The notes: a model not told the origin generated them from the letters alone. DNA of 64,000 nucleotides from Raphanus sativus (GCF_000801105.2 NC_079516.1:18940998-19004997); one strand, 5' to 3'; shown: positions 22,501-33,114, numbered from the stretch's first letter. Made by a program: numbers and translations.

Positions 22501-23742
22501 AATAACTCTTCCAGTTTTCAAGTCTTGGAACTCAACTTCATTTGGCCTGAATACCACTTGACAGTCCAGATCAATTGTGGCTTTCTTCACCGAGATCAGA
22601 TTTGAAGTAAACTGAGGTAGATAGAAAGCAGGTGTGTTCTTTTCAAACAACTTCAGGTTTCCCACTCCTTCTATTGGAATTCGAGAACCATTAGCTATCA
22701 TAACACTCCCTGTTGCAGCCTTGACCTCACTGATCAGACTCCTATCACTGATCATATGATGACTTGCTCCAGAATCAATGATGATGGGTTTGGTTGTGGA
22801 TGCTGAGGCAGGAGCTCCTTGACTCCGGGTCGTAGCCAAAGCATACACATACTTAACAAACTCATCCCATTCCTTCTTTGTAACAAGATCATCTGCTCCT
22901 TTGGTCTCCTGCTCCCTTACACCTATACTTTCCTCACATGAGTTCCCAATGTAGGCAGAATAAGAACACTCTCCTCTCACCAACTTTTGCGCAGCTTTCT
23001 TGATCATCTTCAAGCTCATCTTATCACTTAGATACTCTGACTTTCTGTCCTTTCTCCAAGCTTTTCTCATCTTGAACCATTTCTTGGAAAGCTTTCTTAA
23101 CCTTCCTCTTTTAAAGCTAGTACCACCCTTCACTTGAGTTGATACCTTGCTCTTCTCATACATATCACAAGTGTATTGAACAAGCTCACACATCTCTGCT
23201 ACAAGAAAGCTAAAGACACCATCTTGTTCTTTCCTTTCTTGAATTGTTTCTGACCTCGCCATAAGCTCCAGCCACACTTCTTTCAGCCTTCCCACAAGCT
23301 GATAAATCTCATCCTCTTCTTGTTTCCAGTTGCGGATCAATCCTTTGTCATCACACACCTTCACAAGTTTGGATTTTTCTTCATGAGCTGCTTCAATCCC
23401 ACTTTGTATAGTGTTTCTTTGAGCAGCTTCCTCTCCATCTCTCAGACTTCTTGTCTGGCCTTTTTCAGTTGCCATTTCTCTTAAAGCTTCCATCTTTAGC
23501 TTGGATCTCCTTCTAATAGCTCACGCAAAACTCCTCCACAAGCTAGACAATACTTTTGAGCTTGTCAAACAGCTAAAGGAACTATCTTGAAGCTGAATCT
23601 CCAAAATAAACACCAACAAAGACAAACTTGAGTTTTTCAAAGATCTAACTTGGAGAAAACCTCAAGAACACTCAAGAACACTCAGATTTTTTTTTTTTAA
23701 TTATGAAACAGAAACCACACTCTCCTCTTTTTGAAGAACCAT

Positions 23743-23754
23743 GCTCTGATACCA
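23743..23754 (-). other. Copia primer-binding site
   Basis: On the minus strand this reads TGGTATCAGAGC, the common plant copia site complementary to the 3' end of initiator tRNA-Met. It directly abuts the 5' LTR. Confidence 0.88.
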
Positions 23755-23986
23755 TATACACTTTTGTGTTTTATAGTGTGATTAAGGTTTAATCTGAATG
23801 TTTTATATGAGATTAAAGAGATTAGAAGATTAGAGAGAATAAAGAACTAGAGAGAGACTAGAGAGAGACTCAAAACTCTATTATTTATTAGAATGAGTTT
23901 TCATAAAGATATATTGAAGATACAATTTGAATCCAGATCTAGATATGTGTTCACACCTTAAAGTCAACACTTTTCAATATTTAACA
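23755..23986 (-). repeat. Copia 5' LTR, 232 bp
   Basis: Uninterrupted LTR, beginning TGTTAAATATTG on the minus strand. It is the intact sister used to define the Helitron insertion in the other LTR. It holds promoter and polyadenylation functions for the element by family rule. Confidence 0.92.
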
Positions 23987-24201
23987 GGAAAACAAACAAT
24001 GAATGTATATTTTCCTATATAAGTAGTAACTAGAGTAACTTAGAGGAGATTTTTCTTGTAAATTCATTCTCTTTAGTTGCATTTTTTTTGTATAATGCTC
24101 AGTCATTTTTGTTAGCTGTTGCAATGTTTTTTCTAATCTCCTTGCGAGGCTTTGGTATGATAGTGATAACAAATGAATCTTTCGCTGGTTGGCGTGTGTT
24201 C

Positions 24202-24294
24202 TGTTGTAGAGGGACTCTTCATTCAGTTGATCAGTACCTCAATATCAAGCTCGAGAACACTCGTGTTGTTGTTAGAACAAGTTCCCTCACACGG
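24202..24294 (+). pseudogene. LSM2-like Sm-domain fragment
   Basis: The frame reads RGTLHSVDQYLNIKLENTRV, the Sm2 core of plant LSM2 (a subunit of the LSM2-8 ring that binds U6 snRNA and of the cytoplasmic LSM1-7 decapping complex). After NTRVV the frame breaks: the DNA still encodes KFPHT in another frame, consistent with a one-base loss. Upstream residues (24088-24200) do not look like the LSM2 N-terminus. It is a partial, frameshifted copy; only about 25 of some 93 residues are recognisable. Confidence 0.8.
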
Positions 24295-24306
24295 TAAAAT
24301 ATAAGC

Positions 24307-24412
24307 TCCATGACTCTGTCTTTAGTTGTTTGTCCAACAGCTAAGTTTTTTATTTGTTTTCTGACTCTGTCTTTAGTTGTTTGTCCAACAGCTAAGTTTT
24401 TTATTTTGTTTT
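24307..24412. repeat. Two tandem 52-bp copies
   Basis: GACTCTGTCTTTAGTTGTTT followed by GTCCAACAGCTAAG and a T-rich tail is repeated at about 24311 and 24363, between the LSM2 and NIPA fragments. A short TCATCA run lies at 24622-24638. Confidence 0.85.
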
Positions 24413-24420
24413 CTGTTCAC

Positions 24421-24591
24421 AGAGAGCATAGCATCTGAGATATGTGGCTTCATCACTGTGCTGAGCGGAACAATTATACTGCATGCGACGAGGGAAGAGG
24501 AACAAGCTTTGTCTGGAACGTTGAGATGGCATAAATCAGGGAAGAGCTTTAACGAAGAACATCTAGTAAACTTGTACAGTCCTGAGTATTA
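24421..24591 (+). pseudogene. NIPA-like Mg transporter, C-terminal exon fragment
   Basis: The frame reads ASEICGFITVLSGTIILHAT, then REEEQALSGT and EEHLVNLYSPEY before a stop. This is the C-terminal end of plant NIPA/DUF803 proteins (magnesium transporter-like, multi-pass membrane), where the last helix and the SLYSPEY tail are conserved. The remaining roughly eight transmembrane segments are absent, so this is a 3'-exon relic. A splice-acceptor-like TTCACAG precedes it at about 24415-24421. It lies about 130 bp from the LSM2 fragment. The family call is fairly sure; function is unlikely. Confidence 0.75.
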
Positions 24592-24609
24592 GCAAGCAAA
24601 GGTAAAACT

Positions 24610-25598
24610 GATAACTTAATCCATCATCATCATCATCTTATCTATCTCTAGTGGGGGAACAATCTAGTTGGTGTTGTGATTGATTGCTTTTGTTGCCAAG
24701 GCCAAGCCCTTAATCAAACTACTCGACTTGTAAAGATTTGTCATTGACTTTAAGAATCAAACTGCTTGTATCTATATAAAGTTGTATGTATCAAATTTTT
24801 ATTCAAAAGACCAAATTGTTTCTAAGAACCTTTAAGTAAGAGATTTGCAACTAAAAATATACCTATCTCTTAACTAAGTCTCTTAAATCCATTTTTCCAA
24901 CTAAAAATTATTAAAAAGATTAAGAACCCCTAAATGAGTACGTGGAATAATGATGCTCTAAAAGGATTTAATGCCACTTGCCTAAGATCACTGAAATGCC
25001 CTTTTCAGTGAAGTCATATTACCTGTCTCCTTTGGATTTTTGCACAGTTTACAAGTTACTTTGTTTTATTGCGAACCAAGCCATTGCATATTATTAAAAT
25101 AAAAAATAATGTAACTTACATCGTCATATAGAAAGATTGAGAATTGATTTGGTTACTTATATCACTAAAATGCGTTTATTTTTTCCGACACATATTCGTT
25201 TAGAACTCTATAATTAAACGTACTTGAGCTGGAGTAGTTAAAGAATGGGTAATCTATCGGGAAGTGATTCGCGATAGCATGTGAGTGAGGCTAAAGCACG
25301 GTAAAAAGTCATGTGGTAATTGCAGAGTCAGTAAATAATAATTTAGAGGCTTGGAAAATTAATACACCGACCGTTGAAACGGGATGGAGTCCACGTGCCG
25401 AGTTAGCGGGCATGGATGGCCCATTAACCATGGACAGTCGGAACATTATAAGTGGTATCAGAACTGGTTAGTCATATAAAAAGATTTTCATTCTTTACGT
25501 TTATACGAGATAGTCTCGACATATAATTTCTTCGGGGAATCTTGAGGAACATTCTATTCGAACGGATTTTCGAAGATTTTGTTTGTTGGAATACATGT
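24610..25598. other. No gene recognised
   Basis: Intergenic sequence with a CACGTG G-box-like string near 25393 and no ORF of recognisable type. Confidence 0.5.
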
Positions 25599-25608
25599 GT
25601 TTTTTTTT

Positions 25609-27771
25609 GGGAAAATTGCCAAAAGAGAACAAAAAAACAAAGGTGTTGTCCCCTTGGTATAATATCATCACGTAATTGTCCCTATTGTATAAATCTTTTC
25701 ATAATCCCAAAACTAACCTTTCATTAAGTAATTTAATAACAAATGAAAATAAAATTATAAAATAAAATAATAAAAAGTATTTAAAAAGGTTTTCGCAAGG
25801 CAAAAGAAATGAAAAAAAAAAAATGACACCCTTGTTTAATACCTTTTCATTTGTCTCTCTCTCAGACCTCCGCCTCTTTTCTCTGTCGAGAACCAAACCC
25901 TAAGACGATTCGGTCGCTGTCTCCGGTGACATCTCCGCCTCTCTCTATCTCCGGTGTAAACCCTTTGTCCGTCCCCTTCTCTGAGCCTCTCCGTCTCTCC
26001 ACCTCTCCCTCTCTCTCTATCTCCGCCTCTCTTTTCTGCACCACACTACTCTATCTCTGTGTTGCATGATATAGTGAGATGGTGTTGAGTGGGTTGTGTA
26101 TATCAAGAATGGCCAGAGGAAGACTATCCACCGTATGCAAATGGACCTGGATATGTTCTATCTTCTGACATTGCACGCTTCATCGTGGAAGAGTTTGAGA
26201 GACACAAACTACGGGTAAGGAGAAGAGAGAATCTTATCTAATTGTGACACACCTCTTTTGTCAGTTTTTATATTCATTCTTTTTTTGTTGATGTGAATAT
26301 ACACCAGCCGTTCAAGATGGAGGACGTGAGTGTGGGAATGTGGGTGGAGCATTTCAAAAACACATTAAACCCAGTGGACTACAGACACAGTCTTAGATTT
26401 TGCCTGTTCGGTTGTGTTGAGAACTACTACACAGCTCATTACCAGTCGCCAAGACAGATGATATGCTTATGGGACAAGCTCTTAAGACAGAACAAGCCTG
26501 AGTGTTGTAACATGAGATGATTGATTGTCGAGGGAAACACTTAACGTTTTCTAAGATATAATATGCCTTTAAGCGTGCTGTAGAAAGCCAATTTTGCAAG
26601 CTTACCATAGAGAGACTCTGGACCTCACTTCCACTGGTCTGCAAGCTTTAAAGCCTATTCTAATCTGTCACGGATAAGTGGAGAGAAGAGTAAGGGGACA
26701 AGATATAGTCTTGCTGTTTATTCACTTTGTGAATCAGTTAATTTAATTTTCATGCCTTTATAAGGATTCTCCATGGCTACCACATGCTAGGTAGGATTAA
26801 AGACAGTGAACATGTTCATTTTGGTTAATACAACGTTGGAAAAGGAGTTAATAGTACACTGAGATTAACAACATTTCACAATGTCAATAACATACATCTG
26901 TAAATGTCTCCTCAATTTGTCTCATTCATCGTTACATGTATGTGTTGTGTATTTTCTCAAAACATCCTTGATCATACAAATTTGAATAACAAAGCCACAT
27001 ACAATTACACTAACAAAGCCAGCAGAATCAAAGACAAAGACACCAAGCTTCCATGGAAACCATAAATTGATGAAGAAGACAAGGGAGAGTTTTTTTTTTT
27101 TAATTTTTAACAAGTAAAATCGAAAATAATACGTTTTAGGATGTTAGAATATTTTTAGGAGATTTTTAGAATATTTCCTTAAATGAAATTTTCATTAATT
27201 TTTTGCAAAAATCAGATAATCTTATCCGTAGAAGGCGCCTTCTAAAAGTTTAGAACATTGACAAAAATCCAGAACACGCTTTCTACTTTTAGTAGACGGA
27301 AGAGTACATTTTAGAAAACACATTCTGCAAAATTTAGAATACTTAATAAAAGTAGAAGATGCTTCGAGACGAAAAGTAGATAGTTTTAGGATTAGTAGAA
27401 TGCGCATTCCACTTTTTTAGAAAATTAGTAAATAGTAGAATGTACGTTCTAAAAATAGTAGATGAACATGTTTATTTTAGAAATCGCTTTCTACTATACC
27501 ATTTTCCGTAGAAGGCACATTCTACCTTTAGCAGAACGTATTTTCAAATTTTTATTTATCAACTTTTTGAAAAAAAAACAAAAATACCAGCATGTGTATA
27601 TAGGTGTTTTATTAATTATTTATATTTTTAATATTTTTTTATTTATAAAAGTATTTATTTCATTAGTTTTCAGAAATACAAAGGGTATAAAGAAGAAAAA
27701 TTGGATAAAAAATGATTTATACCAAAGAGACAACACCCTTGTTTTTTTGTTCTTTATTGGCAATTTTCCCC
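25609..27771. mobile_element. Probable Pack-MULE, 2163 bp
   Basis: The ends GGGAAAATTGCC and GGCAATTTTCCCC open an imperfect inverted repeat of about 55 bp (left AAAAAAACAAAGGTGTTGTC; right, reversed, AAAAAAACAAGGGTGTTGTC). T9 flanks both sides (25600-25608 and 27772-27780), a 9-bp duplication as Mutator-like elements make, though a poly-T target makes it weak evidence. It contains two exons of a GT31 gene and no transposase. Confidence 0.7.
26107..26520 (+). pseudogene. GT31 hydroxyproline galactosyltransferase, last two exons
   Basis: The first exon (26107-26214) reads EWPEEDYPPYANGPGYVLSS, then DIARFIVEEFERHKLR. A 93-bp intron with GT-AG borders follows (26215-26307). The last exon (26308-26520) reads [15 protein letters not shown], then [15 protein letters not shown] and ends ECCNMR. 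This is the C-terminal end of plant family-31 beta-1,3-galactosyltransferases (GALT2-6 type), which start arabinogalactan glycans on hydroxyproline in the Golgi. Frame and splice sites are intact here, but the N-terminal membrane anchor, galectin domain and DxD region are absent. I infer a captured fragment inside a MULE. The CT-rich block at 25850-26070 may be a captured leader of another gene. Confidence 0.82.
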
Positions 27772-27781
27772 TTTTTTTTTT

Positions 27782-28161
27782 AACCGTTTATGTTTTAAAA
27801 TTTTAAATCTTGTCAAAAAGAGAAGAATATGGTGCGAAACTATGGTTCGGTGTTTCTTCAAAAAAAAAACTATGGTTCGGTGTTGATAATAATTGGTTGG
27901 CTGTTTAAACATCAATCGGTTGTTCTAGAGATATATGTAAACTCAAATGGTTAACAAGAGAATAATAAAAAGTCTAACTAATAAAAAGGCAGTAAGTAAC
28001 ACCAACTTCATTGATGTTCTATTACATAAGTATTTGAAGACAGTTAAGAGTTACAAGGCTTTTTAGCTATAGTTTTAAGTGCAAAGTGAGTAGGTTTTAG
28101 ACTTTTTTTTTTTGACGAACGATTTTAGACTATTAATTAAAAAGTATGGTTATAAAAGTCG
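27782..28161. other. Downstream region of the 8CM gene
   Basis: Short T-rich sequence between the MULE and the 3' end of the minus-strand gene at 28162. No other gene is seen. Confidence 0.5.
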
Positions 28162-28695
28162 TCATGGGCATGTGTAACCTGGGGGAATACGACGACCACA
28201 AGCCCTTGAAAGGGTGATGATGTTAGGTGGGAGACTTAGACGTGGTGCATCCATCAACTCACACATGCAATCAAGTGCGTCAGTGTCAGATCGATCACGG
28301 ATGACAGAACAACATGGCTGCACATTACGAATTCTTGGGAGTTTATTTACGATATTGCCACATATTCGTATTTGTAGCACATGACTCTTTGGGCAGGTGC
28401 TACGAGGTGCAGGCTTTGATGGGGGAGGATTTGGTGAAAGGGATGGAAGAGGCAGTGGCGGTAAAGGACATGGTTGTGGTGGAGGTGGTGGAGGTGGCGG
28501 CGGTGGCGGACATGGTGGTGGTGGAGGAGGTGGTGGCGAACATGGTGGTGGAGGTGGTGGTGCCATTATAGAAGGAGGTGCTGGGATGCGTGGAGAGGTT
28601 GGAGAACGGCTTTGGACGACTTGGGTTCTGTAGAGAAAAAGAATATTGAGTGCAAGGAAGAGAGCTACGATTTTTAATGAACAATGTAGGGCCAT
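28162..28695 (-). CDS. Hybrid proline-rich protein with 8-cysteine motif (HyPRP)
   Basis: The 177-residue protein has an N-terminal signal peptide (MALHCSLKIVALFLALNILF), a proline-rich stretch of PPPPPC-type repeats (about residues 38-90), and a C-terminal eight-cysteine domain. The cysteines follow the order C, C, CC, CxC, C, C (SRACG and YTCP at the end). This is the lipid-transfer/2S-albumin fold used by hybrid proline-rich cell-wall proteins, which are secreted; roles in wall properties and defence priming are known for relatives. An upstream in-frame ATG at 28734 would put 13 extra residues before the signal peptide. The TATA box at 28753-28760 predicts transcription start near 28728, so the start at 28695 is preferred. 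It is a single-exon gene, as usual for the family. The forward Gly-rich ORFs here are shadows of the Pro repeats. Confidence 0.82.
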   Translation of the reverse strand: MALHCSLKIVALFLALNILFLYRTQVVQSRSPTSPRIPAPPSIMAPPPPPPCSPPPPPPPPCPPPPPPPPPPPQPCPLPPLPLPSLSPNPPPSKPAPRSTCPKSHVLQIRICGNIVNKLPRIRNVQPCCSVIRDRSDTDALDCMCELMDAPRLSLPPNIITLSRACGRRIPPGYTCP

Positions 28696-28752
28696 TTTAT
28701 TCAACGTTGTTTCTACGGAACTTGGTGAACTCAAATGAAGTGAAGTTGAGGG

Positions 28753-28760
28753 TATTTATA
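28753..28760 (-). promoter_or_regulatory. TATA box of the HyPRP gene
   Basis: On the minus strand this reads TATAAATA, about 58 bp upstream of the preferred ATG at 28695. The spacing leaves a 5' leader of about 30 nt and argues against the ATG at 28734. Confidence 0.6.
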
Positions 28761-29441
28761 ACGATTTTGGAGCTACATTAACAATAACCATCATGTTACT
28801 TGTTCCATTGCCAAACCTGTTCAATACATCGATCTACTTTGTGCCAAGGCCAGAAAAATAGTTTGTGTTGTGTGCAAACTAATTATTTATTTTGGGTATT
28901 CGGCTGTCGGTCTAATTTTCTGATTTGTTTTTGAAAAATACCGACAAATACTACCATAATTTTCAGTATTAAGATTTATTTTATATTTTATATATATCTA
29001 ATTTTCTGATTTGTTTTGGAAAAATACCAACAAATATTACCATAATTTTCAGTATTTGAGATTTATTTTATATTCTATGTATATCTAATTTTTTGATGGA
29101 AAAATACGAATATCATGTTCACTAATATGATATGATTCGTCAATTACTGTAGAGTTTTGGTACTTGACGAAACGTTCGTTTGTATCATTCAATTTACTTG
29201 CCAAACATTTGCTCTACAGAATTAATGACGCACTGAAGCTGCAAGTAGGACTCCATGTAGAGGAACTAAAAGCTACGTATTCAGTAATTATATGTATATG
29301 ATCTGGTTAATCGTTTGCGGAATTGTCAAATTCATTCATGACAACGCAATAATTTTTTGTTGAACAATTGTTAGTAGAATCGTCTTTTTATTCATCATCC
29401 CCATGATTCTATAAATTTAAATAGTGATATATATAACAAAT
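28761..29441. other. Upstream region of the HyPRP gene, no gene
   Basis: AT-rich sequence with a duplicated block near 28915-28990 and 28998-29090 (TCTAATTTTCTGATTTGTTT, then AAAAATACC). No recognisable coding sequence. Confidence 0.5.
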
Positions 29442-29450
29442 TTCACAAGT

Positions 29451-30175
29451 AGGGATAGGCACTTTACCCAATATCTGAAGCTGCACCTAAATCTGATCCG
29501 AAAATCCGAACCGAAATCTGAACCAAAATAACAAAATCCGAACGGGTATTAATTTAAGAGAGATTAGATATCCGAACCCGAACGGATAATACCCGAAGCC
29601 GAATGGATATCCGAAGATAACCGAACATATATATATTTACCCTTATATTTCTAGTTTTCATCTCTTATTTTATTTAAAATATTTATATTAATATCACACA
29701 TACTTTAAAATTATATAATATACAATATATTGATGTCACATATACTTTAAAATTATATAATATACATATAATTACGGAGAAAAATGATTTGATATTCACT
29801 TAAAATGAATATCAAGATTTTATTTCATGTATTAACAAAAGTTACATCCAAATTCTAAAAAATAATAGCCAAATAAATGTCTATTTATTTTTGAAATTTA
29901 CCTCCAATTCTATTAATAATTCAATCTATTAAAAAATAAAAAATCAGTTAATCAAAAACTAAAATTTTAAATATAAGAACCTTAAAAACGAAAAAAAAAT
30001 TCTTCAAAATCTAAATATCCGAATCCGACTCAAAATAACCGAACCCGAATTAAAATACCTGAATCCGACCCGAAGTTCAGAAATACCCGAATAGATATTA
30101 TACTCCTATATCGAAATACCCGAAATCCGAAATACCCGATCCAGATCCGAACGGATACCCGAAGACCCACCCCTA
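29451..30175. mobile_element. CCGAAC-rich inverted-repeat element, 725 bp
   Basis: The ends AGGGATAGGC and CCCACCCCTA are imperfect inverted repeats. The 9-bp TTCACAAGT (10 if the next A is counted) flanks it at 29442-29450 and 30176-30184. Subterminal parts are full of ATCCGAAC/ACCCGAA repeats, related in reverse to those of the element at 1531-2170. A 9-10 bp duplication fits a Mutator-like origin. No ORF. Confidence 0.6.
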
Positions 30176-30189
30176 TTCACAAGTATTCA

Positions 30190-31020
30190 CTCAAATCAAG
30201 TTTCTCTCCATTCTTTACATTTTGTCTTGATATTTTTCATTTTCCACCAAGGGACTTGGTTGGTATTGGCATTATAGTTGGTTGTTTTAAAATGAATAAA
30301 TCGTAGTTAATATAGAAGAAAATTTAAAAGTATATGTGTATAGCCGTAAACTCTAAAACCCTCAGAATTTCTCAATAGCATATTACATAAAAATGTGACA
30401 TATACGAAGAAAAAAAATTATGCTTCTTGTAAGAGTAAAATGAAAATGTCAAAATCGTCCAAGAATATTTAAGTAACATAATTGTCATTTACTTTCTCTA
30501 AAAATTTGTAGCCCCATCTAATTATCCTTAGTTTGCCAAACCTCTTCTTTAGATGGAGTTGACAAAAAAATGAAGTAGACGAATGTCTCCACACTTCATA
30601 TATATGTTTGTATATTAGTTGTCTAGATGTATAATAATTTCAGTTGACATCTAATTAGAAGTTAGAGAATTCTTCAGTAACATCCTAATAAGTGATCGAG
30701 AACATAGCGAAGCTAGAATCTTTTTGAACTGGGTGCAACATTGTTTATAAATGAAAAAATATAAGCAAATAATGGACTGGATCCAGAAACATTATGGGTG
30801 CACATAAGAGATTTTACCATTATACCTAGCATAATTTCATTGATTTTATATATAAAGAATGTACATATTGATATAACTATGGATGCACAGGCCCTCATAG
30901 TGTATGATGTGCCTTCAAAATAAACTTCATACTAGTAGTGTAATAGATATCCTCACCTCCAAAACTAATTACTCAACACTCATCTCCAAACACATAAAAA
31001 TAAAGATCAATTAGAATTTC
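30190..31020. other. No gene recognised
   Basis: AT-rich intergenic sequence; it includes the upstream region of the 8CM pseudogene. The minus ORF 30713-30898 shows no domain. Confidence 0.45.
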
Positions 31021-31025
31021 AAAAC

Positions 31026-31618
31026 ATGGCTTCAAAGAAGATGATGACCACTAGTTCCATCACTATAGCTCTCTTCCTCGTCATCAACCTTTTCTTTGTT
31101 GGCTCACCGTGGCCCAAGTTTCTGGACCTCAGGTTCCGGTTTGTCCCAGAAACTCGACGCAATTCCAAGCTTGTTACAACAAGCTTCACCTCAAAGCTGA
31201 ACCCCAACACTCAACGTTGAGGCCATGCTGTCGTCGTAGCTGGGCTTTCATCCTCGATGGCATCTGCAACGCTGTTAAAATCACAATCAGTGGCGGACCG
31301 AGGATTAAATTTAACATGGGTTAAACTATGTACATAAAAAGGAAAAACAACTAAAATATGTCACCAAGGGGATTTGAACCGTGGTTTAAGGGGGTCAAAA
31401 GCTGAACTATACCAGGAGAGCTACTATATTTCGTTGTTTATACGGACAAAATCATTTTTATTCACATTTAAGGGGTTGCAGGTGACACCCTATTGGTGTA
31501 CGTAGGTCCGCCACTGATCACAATCGGTTCATCAGAGATTGCATTGAGACGTGGTCAGGTTATAAGAGTCTGCCATGTGCTATACCCACAGCTAGTTTCA
31601 CTGTTCACATGCGCTTAA
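31026..31618 (+). pseudogene. Decayed 8-cysteine-motif (LTP/HyPRP-like) gene
   Basis: It starts with a good signal peptide (MASKKMMTTSSITIALFLVI, then NLFFVGS). A one-base frame change at about 31105 is needed to reach QVPVCPRNSTQFQACYNKL and STLRPCC. A second shift around 31225 would bring VVAGL, typical after the CC pair. A hAT MITE (31288-31516) then splits the exon at AVKIT. Without the insert, the frame runs on to VIRVCHVLYPQLVSLFTCA and TAA at 31616-31618. Cysteine order (C-x8-C, CC, C, C, C) fits the 8CM fold of the intact gene at 28162-28695, but there is no proline repeat, so it is more like a small lipid-transfer protein. It cannot make a full product. Confidence 0.7.
31288..31516. 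mobile_element. hAT-type MITE, 229 bp
   Basis: The termini CAGTGGCGGACC and GGTCCGCCACTG are a 12-bp perfect inverted repeat. The 8-bp duplication ATCACAAT (31280-31287 and 31517-31524) is diagnostic of hAT. It sits inside the coding exon of the 8CM pseudogene. Confidence 0.93.
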
Positions 31619-31619
31619 T

Positions 31620-32060
31620 CCTCCCATAAGACTAAATAAGCAGCCCCGTCTTTAGGATAATTATGGCGCATGTATATTTATCTAAGTATGTTTTAAGCCT
31701 GATCTATGTTGTTAAAATAAATTGAAAAATTAGTGTCGTTATCATGTGTAACATGCATGTTCATAATTGTTTTCTTCAAGTTGGATAAAATAACATAGCT
31801 TTGTCATTTTATTTGTCATATACTTTTGTTATTTCATGAGTTTACAAATACCATTAGGATATCAAGTATCGTTGCATCATAAAAATCGGTCCGCTTGAAC
31901 ATCACCCAAACGTTGTAGTCTTGTAGACTAGTTGTTTGTCACCTACACTTCGTGAAATAGTAAGTTTAAAACAAAATACTACTCTGGTTGGTGCGTATGA
32001 TGCAACAGTGTTATCCTTACCTACTTACTCTCAACTACTTTTCAACTATCTCCAGGAGTA
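31620..32060. other. No gene recognised
   Basis: Region 3' of the 8CM pseudogene; AT-rich, with no domain-bearing ORF. Confidence 0.5.

Positions 32061-32061
<1 letters not shown>

Positions 32062-32092
<31 letters not shown>
32062..32092. repeat. (TA)n microsatellite
   Basis: About 15 uninterrupted TA units; likely polymorphic in length. Confidence 0.85.
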
Positions 32093-32095
<3 letters not shown>

Positions 32096-32268
32096 AGTTT
32101 CTACATTTTAACTTTTATGACCGTACTAAAATATTAATTTCAATGACATTTTTAATAATTTTAATGTCGCAAATGCCTTTAAACATAACAAACAAATACA
32201 AAAGCATCCACGACATTAAATTATTAAAATATCATCAAAATTAATATTTGTATTAGTGAACACAACAA

Positions 32269-33114
32269 TGAAACTCATTTTTTGGAGAGAAAAATAAAAC
32301 GAGCGAAAGAAAAAAAAGAGAAGTCATCGTTTCTCCATTTTCTTCGGTCGATGGCGTCTAGCCGTTTGGTACAGTGAGAATGTGAATACCTATTCTGTCT
32401 TATTTCAGTCTAGTTTAAGTCTTCTTTCTTAGTCTAGACGATTTCAGATCTAGTCGGAAACTTCGGTTCTTCATATTGAAACAGAGAGTCTCAAATCGGA
32501 TTCCATAACTGTCGATCTCGTCAGATCTATGATATATGGCGGTGGATTTATGGTTACCGGCTGTCTTGAGTAAGAGCTTGTGAAGTAAGATCTGGTTGGC
32601 TTCACCGTGGTTTTGAGACGTCGTAGACAGCGCGTAGTGAGCTCTTTCAGAGATCAATGGCGAGTTTTAGTTGGATATGGAAGATGTCAGTGGAGCGGAG
32701 GCGTATAGAAAACACGTGAAATCCCCTGCTCAAAATCCAACGAGTTGAATTGGTTTTAGAAAGGGTCGGTGGAACAGAGACGCTTAGGAGACACAATCTA
32801 CAACAATGGTTTATATAAATTATCGGGCCGGTTTCGTTTTTTCTATGGCTGCGTTTGAATCTCGTCTAGGGTGTTTAGTCGTTAATCTTTTATTTCTTAT
32901 CTTTGTTTATGTAGTCTTGTTTAGTTTAACGGTTTTTTGTGTTTTCTGTTTCCGGGATTGTGTTTTTTTAATCGCCGGCTTATAACTCCGGGGTTGTATA
33001 TTTAAACCGTCGACTCTAGCTTCTAGTGTCGTTCGTTGCGACAACCAGCTTCGTTGTAACATGCTTTTTGGGCAATCCTGTTTAAAATCAATATAACAAC
33101 AGAAAAAAATAATC
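32269..33114 (+). mobile_element. Possible non-coding retroposon
   Basis: AGTGAACACAACAA (32255-32268) and AGTTAACACAACAA (33115-33128) are a 14-bp direct repeat with one mismatch. An A-rich stretch precedes the right copy. The interior is less AT-rich, lacks long ORFs, and resembles an untranslated retroposon sequence (SINE- or LINE-leader-like). The family is not recognised. Confidence 0.4.

Larger units (their letters stand above)
15037..23493 (-). pseudogene. Copia gag-pol polyprotein, broken
   Basis: It reads on the minus strand from ATG at 23493. The first part (to 22213) has a Lys/Glu-rich gag-like region without a visible CCHC knuckle, a protease (IIDSGASHHM), and a GAG-pre-integrase (WYARLGHPHARAIELI). 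A single TAG at 22210-22212, where a Trp is usual (HSDV-x-TAP), then breaks the frame. The second part (22200-19563) stays in the same frame. It carries the integrase core (SDNGREYTS, PYTPQQNGVAERKN), RT (YVDDLIITGS) and RNase H (GYCDADWAGD, SSAEAEYRAM). The CACTA element splits the last part. The frame resumes at 15155, hits a TAG after CYTRS, then reads DQLADVFTKAARLK to the normal end at 15037. A 48-bp duplication (HHDQDVT-x-GAE twice) lies near 21250-21320. The two TAGs and the insertion make it non-autonomous. Confidence 0.93.
12861..23986 (-). mobile_element. Ty1/copia LTR retrotransposon, minus strand, with nested insertions
   Basis: The two 232-bp LTRs (5' LTR 23755-23986; 3' LTR split at 12861-12904 and 14707-14894) differ at three positions by eye, about 1.3%. 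A primer-binding site TGGTATCAGAGC follows the 5' LTR, and a purine tract TTGAGGGGGAG precedes the 3' LTR. Domain order is protease, integrase, RT, RNase H, which is copia order. Without the Helitron (1802 bp) and the CACTA element (4404 bp) the length is about 4.9 kb, normal for copia. No clear 5-bp target duplication is seen (AAAAA left, GGAAA right). Confidence 0.93.

Noticed and set aside
25391..25398. G-box CACGTG as a promoter element
   Set aside because: No gene lies downstream within a sensible distance; a single 6-bp match is expected by chance.
28314..28677. Glycine/Trp-rich forward ORFs
   Set aside because: They are antisense shadows of the proline repeats in the minus-strand HyPRP gene.
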